Source: Pseudoflavitalea rhizosphaerae | Lineage (GTDB): Bacteria > Bacteroidota > Bacteroidia > Chitinophagales > Chitinophagaceae | Direction of reading: 5' to 3' | NCBI RefSeq assembly: GCF_003991355.1 | Contig: NZ_RCSU01000015.1 | Coordinates: forward strand, 62,001 to 126,000 | Length of the DNA stretch: 64,000 bases | Shown: positions 35,017-43,339 of the stretch, one piece after another | Position numbering within the stretch: the first letter of the stretch is position 1 | Layout of the letters: every line of letters starts with the position of its first letter | Position numbers and translations under genes: made by a program | Notes under the pieces: model-generated | Seen by the model: the letters and a program-made list of their open reading frames with translations, nothing else | Told to the model about the DNA's origin: nothing | Database searches by the model: none

Positions 35017-36309
35017 ATGATCTCTTTACTGCTCGTATCGCTCTACGAGTTCAAACAGTTTTTGCAAATTGTAATCTGGATTGCTGTGCCATTAACTGTA
35101 ATAGCCGTAGGAATGACAATTTATTTGCATTATCGCCGCCGGAAAAAGTCAGCAGAGGCAGACAGCGGTCATCCGCTGCTGGATGCTTCCGAGTGGAAGC
35201 TCGCATTGGCAGGGAGTTCTGCCGTAGCGGGTCCTGTTTCCTCAGAGCCATTGCCCGACTGGCTTGCCAGCTCCAATCCCGATAATACCACCCTGCTCAA
35301 AAAATATGAAGCTGAAGTACGACGCTACAGGGAAGATTATGCCGTACTGAAAGAAGACTATAAAGAGCTGGAATTCAAATACGAAGATCTCCGCAACAAA
35401 GCCTATAACGGAAAGTACTCCAATGAGGGCGAAGAGAAGCCGCTCTCCGCGCAGGAGAAGGAAAAACTGCAACAGCAGGTCCGTGATGCAGAGCAGGCCT
35501 TAGTGAATGCCAATGCAGAGATTGAAAGATTGCAAAAGCAATATGCTGCGCTTCAGCAGCAGGCTCCCGCTTTAAATTCCAATATTCCAACCGACGCAGT
35601 TGCCATCGATGTACAACGGATCACCGTTCTGGAAGAACTGCTGGCAAAGGCAGAAGAAGAGAACAATAAGTTGAAGAACAGGCTCAGCGAAGGTGAATAC
35701 CTGCAGGACCTGGCGCAGGAAAAGAAATTACAGGTCGATTTCCTGCAACAACAACTGGAACAAAGGATAAAAAACTTTCACCAGTTGGAAAGAAAGGCAG
35801 ATGAAGCAGCTACTCATCTCCGTGAGATGAAAGATAAGAGCGAGAAATTCGAGTATCGCATTCAGGTGTTGTCGGAGGAGCTCACAGAGAAGCAGGGTGA
35901 AGTAACGAAGATCAGCGAAGAAGCCATCGGGTGGCGCACTACTGCGCAGATCAGCCAGCAGGAACAGCAGGTTCAGCAGCAACAGATTGAAGAGAAGACC
36001 CTGATGGTGAACCAGCTGGAAAGCAGCCTCCGCAATATGCAGGAAGAACATCAAACGCTTCGTTCCGACATTGATTCCCGGCAGCAGGTGATGGATGGTT
36101 TGAGAGATGATCTGCTGAAGGAACAACAGAAAGCAAAAGAACTGGAAAGCAAACTGGAACTCAGCAGCAACCTCCTGGTCCGCATCTATAGTGAACTGGC
36201 CCGGTCCCTGAATGCCGGCTGGATGCAGTGGCAACAAGGCCAGGAGTCATTGCCATTGGAAATTCCGGCAGCGGAAACGGTGACTGAAAAATCCAAAGAA
36301 ACAGCCTGA
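35017..36309 (+). CDS. Membrane-anchored coiled-coil protein
   Basis: This 430-aa protein has one N-terminal transmembrane helix (FLQIVIWIAVPLTVIAVGMTIYL split around residues 14-36) followed by RRRKK, a linker, and then continuous heptad-type coiled coil from about residue 95 to 400, very rich in Gln, Glu, Lys and Leu (VRDAEQALVNANAEIERLQK, LVNQLESSLRNMQEEHQ and similar). It looks like a cytoplasmic rod tethered to the inner membrane. No family with a known function was recognised. It stands alone between the SDR gene and the ClpP operon. Confidence 0.75.
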   Translation: MISLLLVSLYEFKQFLQIVIWIAVPLTVIAVGMTIYLHYRRRKKSAEADSGHPLLDASEWKLALAGSSAVAGPVSSEPLPDWLASSNPDNTTLLKKYEAEVRRYREDYAVLKEDYKELEFKYEDLRNKAYNGKYSNEGEEKPLSAQEKEKLQQQVRDAEQALVNANAEIERLQKQYAALQQQAPALNSNIPTDAVAIDVQRITVLEELLAKAEEENNKLKNRLSEGEYLQDLAQEKKLQVDFLQQQLEQRIKNFHQLERKADEAATHLREMKDKSEKFEYRIQVLSEELTEKQGEVTKISEEAIGWRTTAQISQQEQQVQQQQIEEKTLMVNQLESSLRNMQEEHQTLRSDIDSRQQVMDGLRDDLLKEQQKAKELESKLELSSNLLVRIYSELARSLNAGWMQWQQGQESLPLEIPAAETVTEKSKETA

Positions 36310-36463
36310 TTGATTTCCCCGCAACGCTCCAACCCATATTCCTGTAATCCTTTCTTTGCGCCGGGATTGCAGAATATTAAGTTGCCCTTATCCTGGCAAC
36401 TCTCCGCCTTATCCTTTTTCTGTACCTGATCTTTTGATAAATGATCCTGATATAGTAGCGCGG

Positions 36464-36503
36464 ACCTGTGCCATGGTCAATGTACCTGGCGCAGGTTTTT
36501 TTT
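36464..36503 (+). terminator. Rho-independent terminator
   Basis: ACCTGTGCC (36464-36472) pairs with GGCGCAGGT (36488-36496) with one G-U pair, followed by eight T. It lies 155 nt downstream of the coiled-coil gene; the gap could include a small RNA, but no promoter for one is clear. Confidence 0.7.
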
Positions 36504-36526
36504 GCTTTATTGGCATCTTGCTGCAA

Positions 36527-37168
36527 TTATTTCCCTTGTTTCCTGAACCCCACTGGTGAAAACGATTTCTGCAGGTTGCGGATGGCTGCCAGGTCTTCCG
36601 CATCACCTAATATCTCATCTATCAATCCATATTCCTTCGCTTCTTCGGCATTCATGAATTTATCCCTTCTGTACATCGATTCAATTTCTTCGTAGGAATG
36701 GCCGGTATTCTTTGCGATCACATAAAATAACTGGTCCTGCAATCTCTCCTGTTCCTGGTAAGCGATGCGCACATCCTCTGTATAACCTTTGGCGCCGCCT
36801 CCGGCAGGATGCATATGTACAGTGGCATGGGGAAGCGCATACCGTTGTCCTTTCGATCCGGCAGTGAGGAGTACCGTGCCCATGCTGCCGCTAAATCCCA
36901 CTGCAATGGTGCTCACAGGCGATTTCAGGATTTTCATTGTATCATAGATGGCAAACCCTGCATAGATCACGCCGCCGGGGGAATGAATGTATAAACTGAT
37001 GGGTTGATGGTTCTCACTGTCGAGGTACAGCAACTGCGCCACAATGAGATTGGCCACATTGTCATCGATGGCGGTGCCGAGAAAAATGATCCTTTCCTTC
37101 AGCAAGAGGCTGTAGATATCATAGGCGCCACGCGTGGTGGTGTCTATGACCGTTGGTATGATCGGCAT
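36527..37168 (-). CDS. ClpP-type serine protease paralogue
   Basis: This 213-aa protein is a ClpP-family peptidase with the triad present: S95 in GFSGSMGT, H120 in VHMHPAGGG (the H aligns with the catalytic MH of ClpP, the next residue being P instead of Q) and D169 in RRDKFM. The handle motif [12 protein letters not shown] is typical. It is slightly divergent (HMHPA for MHQPL) and not next to clpX or tig, so it is likely a second ClpP. It is the last gene of a sigma factor/85-aa protein operon, separated by 1 bp. That context suggests a role in controlling the sigma factor or its partner. Confidence 0.88.
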   Translation of the reverse strand: MPIIPTVIDTTTRGAYDIYSLLLKERIIFLGTAIDDNVANLIVAQLLYLDSENHQPISLYIHSPGGVIYAGFAIYDTMKILKSPVSTIAVGFSGSMGTVLLTAGSKGQRYALPHATVHMHPAGGGAKGYTEDVRIAYQEQERLQDQLFYVIAKNTGHSYEEIESMYRRDKFMNAEEAKEYGLIDEILGDAEDLAAIRNLQKSFSPVGFRKQGK

Positions 37169-37169
37169 A

Positions 37170-37427
37170 TTATGGGAAGATTTGTTGCAGGAGCTGTTTG
37201 AATTGCGGGTCCTGCATGAGTGTGTGGTGAATTTTTTCCAGTTGTTCCTTTTTTTCCTGCCGCGCCTGGTAGCGGATCAGGCGATAGCTGTATTGCTGCA
37301 AAGTCACCTGTTCATGCAGATCAGGTTCGGTGAGCAGTCGCACGGCGAATGCTTTTTTTTCTTCCTCCTTCATTCGATGATGGAGGAAGCGTTCGGCCTG
37401 TTCCATATCATGCAAAGCTTTCCTCAT
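37170..37427 (-). CDS. Small charged protein between sigma factor and ClpP genes
   Basis: This 85-aa protein is almost entirely predicted helix and very rich in Gln, Glu, Lys and His ([40 protein letters not shown]). It has no membrane segment and no recognised domain. Its start lies 20 bp inside the sigma gene's 3' end and its stop is 1 bp before the clpP-like start, so all three are translated together. The N-terminus resembles the short cytoplasmic segment that begins some anti-sigma factors (AERFLxxxMxxEEKxxFxxRL), but it lacks the transmembrane and C-terminal parts. It could be a sigma-binding protein and a ClpP substrate. Confidence 0.6.
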   Translation of the reverse strand: MRKALHDMEQAERFLHHRMKEEEKKAFAVRLLTEPDLHEQVTLQQYSYRLIRYQARQEKKEQLEKIHHTLMQDPQFKQLLQQIFP

Positions 37428-37935
37428 ACAGGGCCGATGTTTTTAGTTGTTCTCTTAATTTTTCCAGGCATTTGAACTTCTGTACAGTGGCTGAGCGGGC
37501 GGAAGAAAAATGGAACTGGACAGCTATTTCCTTCATACTTTGCTGATCATAATAGTAAGCCTGAAGCAATTGCATGCATTTTTTCCCGGCCGTCTTAAGG
37601 AAATGGAGCAGGGAAGTGGATAACAGGAATTCACTCTGACGGTTCTCTTCATAATACAATTCTTCTTCGTCGGACTCATCCAGGGAAGTGGTGAACAGGC
37701 GATTCCTGAATTGCCGGTTCCAGAGATTACGCACAATACCTTTGAGATAAGACCTTTCAGAAACGTTAATTTCCAGGCTGCCGGCGCTTTGCTTTTCGAA
37801 ATAAATGAGGAGGGCATCATGAAAGAGGTCCTTCGCAGACTCCAGGCTTCCGCCCAGGTTGCGCACCATCAAAGCCACGGCGGGAAAGGTTTCCCGGTAG
37901 GTCCTCAACATCTCCTGTTCTGAAATTGTTGCCAT
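37408..37935 (-). CDS. RNA polymerase sigma-70 family (ECF-type) factor
   Basis: The start at 37935 (MATISEQEML) gives 175 aa. Region 2 is seen in ESAKDLFHDALLIYFEKQ and YLKGIVRNLWNRQFRN, and region 4 in LLQAYYYDQQSMKEIAVQF then SSARSATVQKFKCLEKL, the helix-turn-helix that reads the -35 element. An acidic linker (SLDESDEEELYYEENR) lies between. It is a short alternative sigma factor of the type common in Bacteroidota. It heads an operon with an 85-aa protein and a ClpP paralogue, an unusual pairing. Confidence 0.82.
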   Translation of the reverse strand: MATISEQEMLRTYRETFPAVALMVRNLGGSLESAKDLFHDALLIYFEKQSAGSLEINVSERSYLKGIVRNLWNRQFRNRLFTTSLDESDEEELYYEENRQSEFLLSTSLLHFLKTAGKKCMQLLQAYYYDQQSMKEIAVQFHFSSARSATVQKFKCLEKLREQLKTSALYEESFA

Positions 37936-38033
37936 ATGAACACAGGGTTTTATATACTGGTGCCGGAAACCAGCCAAAGATCACCCAAAAGGTAAAAAAA
38001 TTTGTGGAAACCATTTTTTATTAACTTGCGCCT

Positions 38034-38846
38034 ATGCAACAATACCTGGACTTACTGCGCCTGGTCATCAACAAAGGCGTGTCCAAAACGGACCGGACGG
38101 GAACCGGCACTACCAGTTATTTTGGTTACCAGATGCGTTTCGATCTCAGTGAAGGTTTCCCCATGGTGACCACCAAGAAATTGCACCTCAAGAGTATTAT
38201 CTACGAATTACTTTGGTTCCTCCAGGGGGATACCAATATCAAATATCTCAAGGACCATGGCGTGAGTATCTGGGACGAGTGGGCCAATGAAAATGGCGAT
38301 CTGGGTCCTGTGTACGGCAAACAATGGAGAAGCTGGGCCGGCGCTGACGGCAAAACCTTCGATCAGATCAAGGATGTACTGAAGCAATTGAAAACAAATC
38401 CTGACAGCCGCCGTATCATTGTCAGCGCCTGGAATGTGGCTGAATTGCCTGAGATGGCGCTCATGCCCTGTCATGCCCTCTTCCAGTTTTACGTGGAGCC
38501 CGGTTTGAATGGCGGCAGGCCCAAACTGAGCTGCCAGCTATACCAGCGTTCTGCCGATGTATTCCTCGGCGTGCCATTCAATACTGCCTCCTATGCTTTA
38601 CTCACCATGATGATAGCACAGGTTTGCGATATGGAGCCCGGCACTTTTGTGCATACTTTCGGGGATGTACATCTGTACAATAACCATCGTGAACAGGCTG
38701 CACTGCAGCTGACCAGAACGCCGTTCCCGCTGCCACAGATGAAACTGAACCCGGAAGTGAAGGACCTCTTCAGTTTCAGGTTCGAAGACTTCAGTCTGGA
38801 GAACTATCAGAGCCATCCAGGCATTAAGGCACCTGTTGCGATATAA
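38034..38846 (+). CDS. thyA: Thymidylate synthase
   Basis: This 270-aa folate-dependent enzyme methylates dUMP to dTMP. The nucleophile is C146 in [10 protein letters not shown], with SRR (125-127) for the phosphate, the folate-contact [16 protein letters not shown] and the final APVAI. It is full length. A TTAACTTGCG element lies just upstream. Dihydrofolate reductase follows 65 bp later, completing the dTMP/folate cycle. Confidence 0.96.
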   Translation: MQQYLDLLRLVINKGVSKTDRTGTGTTSYFGYQMRFDLSEGFPMVTTKKLHLKSIIYELLWFLQGDTNIKYLKDHGVSIWDEWANENGDLGPVYGKQWRSWAGADGKTFDQIKDVLKQLKTNPDSRRIIVSAWNVAELPEMALMPCHALFQFYVEPGLNGGRPKLSCQLYQRSADVFLGVPFNTASYALLTMMIAQVCDMEPGTFVHTFGDVHLYNNHREQAALQLTRTPFPLPQMKLNPEVKDLFSFRFEDFSLENYQSHPGIKAPVAI

Positions 38847-38911
38847 TTTCCAGATTAATATTGTAGTTTCGCTGGCTTTTTATTCAGCACATCACCTACC
38901 AGAAAGGATAT

Positions 38912-39403
38912 ATGATCATCTCATTTGCCGTGGCTGCTTCTGAAAACAATGTGATTGGAAAAGACAACCAGTTGCTCTGGAGTCTGCCCAACGATATGAA
39001 ATTCTTCAAGAACACCACCTGGGGATTTCCGGTGATCATGGGCAGAAAGACGTACGAGAGCCTGGGAAAGCCGTTGGCGGGAAGGACGAATATCGTGATC
39101 ACCCGACAGGCCGGCTGGAAAGCTGAGGGTGTGATCGTAACGTCCAGCCTGGAAGAGGCCCTGAAAGCCGCGGCGCATACTGATGCCAGGGAGTCTTTCG
39201 TGATTGGTGGGGGAGAGATTTTCAAACTGGCCCTGCCATTGGCGCAAAAGATAGTGCTGACACGCGTTCATACCGTTATTGAAGGTGATGCTTTTTTCCC
39301 TCAACTGAGCCCTGCAGAATGGGAAATGGAATGGCACCAGGATTTTGAACCCGATGAGAAACACGCTTACGCCTACAGTTTTCAAATTTGGCGCAGGAAG
39401 TAG
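38912..39403 (+). CDS. folA: Dihydrofolate reductase
   Basis: This 163-aa enzyme reduces dihydrofolate to tetrahydrofolate with NADPH. It has the canonical N-terminal motif (ISFAVAASENNVIGKDNQLL, then W and the active-site D27-type position in LPNDMKFFK), then GRKTYESLGKPLAGRTNIV, FVIGGGEIFKLALP and a C-terminal YSFQIWRRK strand. It sits directly after thyA in the common thyA-folA order. Confidence 0.95.
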   Translation: MIISFAVAASENNVIGKDNQLLWSLPNDMKFFKNTTWGFPVIMGRKTYESLGKPLAGRTNIVITRQAGWKAEGVIVTSSLEEALKAAAHTDARESFVIGGGEIFKLALPLAQKIVLTRVHTVIEGDAFFPQLSPAEWEMEWHQDFEPDEKHAYAYSFQIWRRK

Positions 39404-39503
39404 TTCCATTACCAGCATCGGTCACCTGTGATAGTAACCCAGCCCACCCGGTTATTGAGAAAACCACTGATACCATATTGAATCAATTCTTAGTAAGATT
39501 TGC

Positions 39504-40301
39504 ATGTATTCGCGCTGGCAACTAGCACAAAAATTTATCCGTTACTACCTTACTGCCATGAATGGAAAGGGCCATGGTGTTCATTCCCCTTTCGTTTATG
39601 AATTCATCACCCATGTGCTGAACGACAATAAGCACTACGATGCCTATGATAAAGTGGAAGCGCTCCGTCAGGAACTACTGGCCGAAGAGGCTGTGATAGA
39701 AGTGGAAGACCTGGGTGCAGGGTCCACGGTTTCCAAATCACAGAGCCGAAGTATCAGCTCCATTGCCAAACACGCGGCCAAGCCACCCAAATATGCGCAG
39801 CTCCTTTTCCGGCTGGTAAATTATTATCAACCTGAAACCATCCTGGAACTGGGTACCTCCCTCGGCATCTCTACCTGCTATATGGCCATGGCCAACCCGC
39901 ATGCATACGTGATAACAGGGGAGGGCAGCAATGCCATTGCCGCAGAAGCCACCCTCAATTTCCACGATATGAACCTGCCTTTTGTAGAACTGGTGGAAGG
40001 CAATTTCGACAATACCCTTCCTGAAATGCTCGCCAGTATGTCGGTGGTGGATATGGCCTTCATCGACGGCAACCACCGTAAAGAGCCTACCCTGCGTTAT
40101 TTTGATCAGATCCTGGCAAATACACATAATTTTTCCATGATAGTGCTGGATGATATTCACTGGAGCGCTGAAATGGAAGCAGCCTGGGAAGCTATCAAGG
40201 CCCATCCCCAGGTGCGTATGAGCATCGACCTCTTTTTTGTTGGTATCGTTTTCTTCCGCGAGGAATTCAAAGTGAAACAACACTTCACCATTCGATTTTA
40301 G
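39504..40301 (+). CDS. Class I SAM-dependent O-methyltransferase-like protein
   Basis: This 265-aa protein has a Rossmann-type methyltransferase core: motif I ILELGTSLGISTCYMA (about 114-129), an acidic post-I position in VITGEGSNAIAA, and motif IV VDMAFIDGNHRKEPTLRYFD. It resembles the O-methyltransferase/class 3 group (metal-linked D...DGNH). The N-terminal GKGHGVHSPFVYEFI stretch is common in Bacteroidota orthologues. The substrate is unknown. It is not clearly cotranscribed with folA, 100 bp upstream. Confidence 0.78.
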   Translation: MYSRWQLAQKFIRYYLTAMNGKGHGVHSPFVYEFITHVLNDNKHYDAYDKVEALRQELLAEEAVIEVEDLGAGSTVSKSQSRSISSIAKHAAKPPKYAQLLFRLVNYYQPETILELGTSLGISTCYMAMANPHAYVITGEGSNAIAAEATLNFHDMNLPFVELVEGNFDNTLPEMLASMSVVDMAFIDGNHRKEPTLRYFDQILANTHNFSMIVLDDIHWSAEMEAAWEAIKAHPQVRMSIDLFFVGIVFFREEFKVKQHFTIRF

Positions 40302-40339
40302 GCGGATTTTTCACTATCTTGAACCCATAACTGAGGATT

Positions 40340-41446
40340 ATGACGATCGGAATTTTAAAAGAACCGGCCTCCGAAACACGTGTATCCCTGTTGCCCGAAG
40401 CCGTGGCAACCCTCACCAAAAAAGGGATCACGGTACTCACAGAACAGGGCGCCGGAGAAAAAGCATACAGCCAGGACGAAGATTATACTAACGCGGGAGC
40501 ACAGGTGAAGTCCCGCGGGGAGGTGGTCCAACAGTCGGATATCCTCCTGGCCATACACCCCCTCCATGAACCCATTTCTTCAAAAATCATTATCGGTGTT
40601 TATCAGCCGCTCTTTGCCCCGGCAGTGATGCAGCAATGGGCGCAGGCGGGTCTCACCACTTTCAGCCTGGATATGCTGCCCCGCACCACACGTGCGCAAA
40701 GCATGGACGTACTGAGCTCGCAGGCCAATATCGCCGGTTACAAAGCCGTACTGCTGGCTGCGAATAGCTATGGCCGTTATTTTCCCATGTTCATGACAGC
40801 GGCAGGCAGCATCGCTCCTGCAAAAGTATTGATCCTGGGAGCAGGGGTGGCAGGTCTGCAGGCCATCGCCACAGCCCGTCGTCTCGGCGCTGTAGTGGAA
40901 GTGTTCGATACACGTCCGGCTGTAAAGGAAGAAGTGATGAGCCTTGGCGCCAAATTCATTGAAGTGGAAGGAGCCGCCGACGCCAGTAAGGCCGGTGGAT
41001 ATGCAGTTGAACAGACAGACGAATACAAAAAGAAACAGGAAGAAAGGATTGCGCAGAGCATTGCCAAAGCGGATATCGTTGTCACCACAGCGCAGATCCC
41101 CGGTAAGAAAGCGCCCATCCTCATCTCTGAAGCCATGCTCGGCAGCATGCGCAACGGATCTGTGATCATAGACCTGGCTGCTGCTACCGGAGGCAATACG
41201 CCAGTTACAAAGAACAATGAAACCGTTCAGTACAAAGGCGTACGCATCATTGGCGACAGCAACCTGCAGGCAGGCATGCCTTCCGATGCCAGCAAATTGT
41301 ACGGAAAGAATATTCTGAATTTCTTACAGCTGATCATCAGTAAAGAAGGCGCAATCGATCTGAACTGGGAAGATGACCTGGTGAAAGGCGCCTGCATCAC
41401 GCATGATGGACAGGTAGTGCACGAAAGAGTAAAAGTTTCAAACTAA
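40340..41446 (+). CDS. pntAA: NAD(P) transhydrogenase subunit alpha, soluble part
   Basis: This 368-aa protein is domain I of the proton-translocating transhydrogenase, the NAD(H)-binding part. Its N-terminal half resembles alanine dehydrogenase (IGILKEPASETRVSLLPEAV), and its nucleotide-binding motif is VLILGAGVAGLQAIATARRL (about 163-182), followed by the loop VEVFDTRPAVKEE. In many bacteria it is fused to the membrane part; here it is a separate gene as in Rhodospirillum. The next two genes complete the complex. Confidence 0.93.
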   Translation: MTIGILKEPASETRVSLLPEAVATLTKKGITVLTEQGAGEKAYSQDEDYTNAGAQVKSRGEVVQQSDILLAIHPLHEPISSKIIIGVYQPLFAPAVMQQWAQAGLTTFSLDMLPRTTRAQSMDVLSSQANIAGYKAVLLAANSYGRYFPMFMTAAGSIAPAKVLILGAGVAGLQAIATARRLGAVVEVFDTRPAVKEEVMSLGAKFIEVEGAADASKAGGYAVEQTDEYKKKQEERIAQSIAKADIVVTTAQIPGKKAPILISEAMLGSMRNGSVIIDLAAATGGNTPVTKNNETVQYKGVRIIGDSNLQAGMPSDASKLYGKNILNFLQLIISKEGAIDLNWEDDLVKGACITHDGQVVHERVKVSN

Positions 41447-41461
41447 TAAACGTATTCAGAT

Positions 41462-41779
41462 ATGGAATCAGTCTTCAACTGGATAGCCATCAATCAGCAG
41501 ATGATCTACATCGTGATCCTGATGGTGTTTGTGGGAATCGAAGTGATCGGTCGTGTGCCAAGTGTGCTGCATACTCCGCTCATGAGTGGCGCCAATGCCA
41601 TTCATGGCGTGGTGATCATCGGCGCCATCATCGTGATGGGCAAGGCGGAGTCCGACAATTATGTGGCGCTTATTCTCGGCTTCCTCGCTGTGGTGCTGGG
41701 AACACTCAATGTGGTGGGAGGATTTGTGGTCACAGACAGGATGCTGGAAATGTTCAAGAATAAAAAAGCTCAGAAGTAG
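41462..41779 (+). CDS. pntAB: NAD(P) transhydrogenase subunit alpha, membrane part
   Basis: This 105-aa protein has three to four transmembrane helices (IYIVILMVFVGIEVIGRVP, LMSGANAIHGVVIIGAIIVM, VALILGFLAVVLGTLNVVGG) and the conserved PLMSGANAIHGVV segment of transhydrogenase domain II. It forms part of the proton channel with PntB. It is 15 bp after pntAA and 27 bp before pntB. Confidence 0.93.
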   Translation: MESVFNWIAINQQMIYIVILMVFVGIEVIGRVPSVLHTPLMSGANAIHGVVIIGAIIVMGKAESDNYVALILGFLAVVLGTLNVVGGFVVTDRMLEMFKNKKAQK

Positions 41780-41806
41780 ATTGTAAACAACTGAACCGGA
41801 CTACAC

Positions 41807-43339
41807 ATGTTGGAAATAAACATACTCACGCTTATTTACCTGATAGCTTCCGTTACTTTCATCATCGGCCTCAAAATGCTGAGTCATCCTGCGACTGCCC
41901 GCAAAGGCAACCTGGTAGCGGCTTTTGGCATGGGACTGGCTATTGTGGGAACTATCTTTTTATATCGTGACGACGAAGGCAACAAGCTCCATAATTACGG
42001 CTGGATCTTTGGCGGCCTTTTCATCGGAGGTGTCGTGGGAACGCTCGCCGCCAAAAAAGTAAAGATGACCGCCATGCCTGAAATGGTGAGCCTCTTCAAC
42101 GGAATGGGAGGCGCCTGCGCGGCGCTCATCTCTATGATCGAGTTCCAGCATTTTGCACATATGGGATACCTGGACAAGATCGTGCAATCCTACGCAGCCG
42201 GAGATTTGATCCAGGATGCAGTGCTTACTCGTCCTGTTCCCATTGAAACACTGCTGACCATTTTTGCAGGGCTGGTGATTGGTACTGTTTCTTTTGCCGG
42301 AAGTATGATTGCCTGGGGTAAGCTGAATGGTAAGATCAAAGATTTTTCTTTCAGAGGACAACATATTTTCAACCTCGTGATGCTTACGGCCGTGCTGGCC
42401 CTTTCTGCTTACCTGATTGTGGTGGTGGCTACCGTAGAACCCAGGCCTGATCCCAACCTCGATGAAGTGATACCGAAGCAACTTGGGTCGATGCCATTGG
42501 TATTGTTCTACGCAACCTTTGGTCTGGCTATGATCTATGGTATCATGTTCGTAATGCCGATAGGTGGCGCCGATATGCCCGTGGTGATCTCATTGCTCAA
42601 CTCATTCACTGGTGTGGCTGCTGCCTGCGGTGGATTCCTGTATGATAATAATGTAATGCTCACCGGCGGTATCCTGGTGGGCGCTGCGGGAACATTGCTG
42701 ACGATATTGATGTGTAAGGCAATGAACCGTTCGCTTAAAAATGTGCTCATCGGTTCTTTCGGAAATAGTAGTAAACCCGCCAGTGGCGCTGGCAATAAGC
42801 CGCAGGGCGCTTACAAGGAAATTACACTCAGCGATGCGGCAGTGCTGATGAGCTATGCGCACAAAGTGATGATCGTTCCGGGCTATGGCCTGGCGGTTGC
42901 ACAGGCGCAGCATGCCTGTCATGAACTGGAGAAATTACTCGAATCAAAAGGAGTGGAAGTGAAATACGCGATCCATCCTGTTGCCGGTCGTATGCCCGGG
43001 CATATGAACGTGTTGCTGGCAGAGGCCGATGTGAGTTACGATAAACTGGAAGAAATGGAACAGGCGAATGAAGAGTTCCCAACTACCGATGTGGTGCTGA
43101 TCCTCGGCGCCAATGATGTAGTGAACCCTGCCGCCAAGAATGATCCTTCTTCCCCGATCTATGGTATGCCCATCCTCGAAGTGGAGCTGGCCAAGAATGT
43201 GATCGTGAACAAGCGGAGTATGAAACCCGGCTATGCAGGAATTGAAAATGATCTTTTCTTTCAACCCAAAACTTCCATGTTGTTTGGCGATGCCAAAAAA
43301 GTGTTGCAGGATCTGATCGGTGAGATCAAAAATTTATAA
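41807..43339 (+). CDS. pntB: NAD(P) transhydrogenase subunit beta
   Basis: This 510-aa subunit has nine or so transmembrane helices in the N-terminal 300 residues and the NADP(H)-binding domain III at the C-terminus (VMIVPGYGLAVAQAQHACHE, VAGRMPGHMNVLLAEADV, VLILGANDVVNPAAKNDP, NDLFFQPKTSMLFGDAKK). Together the three subunits make NADPH from NADH at the expense of the proton gradient. Its stop overlaps the next start by one base. Confidence 0.94.
   Translation: MLEINILTLIYLIASVTFIIGLKMLSHPATARKGNLVAAFGMGLAIVGTIFLYRDDEGNKLHNYGWIFGGLFIGGVVGTLAAKKVKMTAMPEMVSLFNGMGGACAALISMIEFQHFAHMGYLDKIVQSYAAGDLIQDAVLTRPVPIETLLTIFAGLVIGTVSFAGSMIAWGKLNGKIKDFSFRGQHIFNLVMLTAVLALSAYLIVVVATVEPRPDPNLDEVIPKQLGSMPLVLFYATFGLAMIYGIMFVMPIGGADMPVVISLLNSFTGVAAACGGFLYDNNVMLTGGILVGAAGTLLTILMCKAMNRSLKNVLIGSFGNSSKPASGAGNKPQGAYKEITLSDAAVLMSYAHKVMIVPGYGLAVAQAQHACHELEKLLESKGVEVKYAIHPVAGRMPGHMNVLLAEADVSYDKLEEMEQANEEFPTTDVVLILGANDVVNPAAKNDPSSPIYGMPILEVELAKNVIVNKRSMKPGYAGIENDLFFQPKTSMLFGDAKKVLQDLIGEIKNL

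Noticed and set aside
36310-36527. Possible small RNA between the coiled-coil gene and the ClpP gene
   Set aside because: A good terminator is present but no clear promoter or conserved structure was found, so it is listed only as a terminator.
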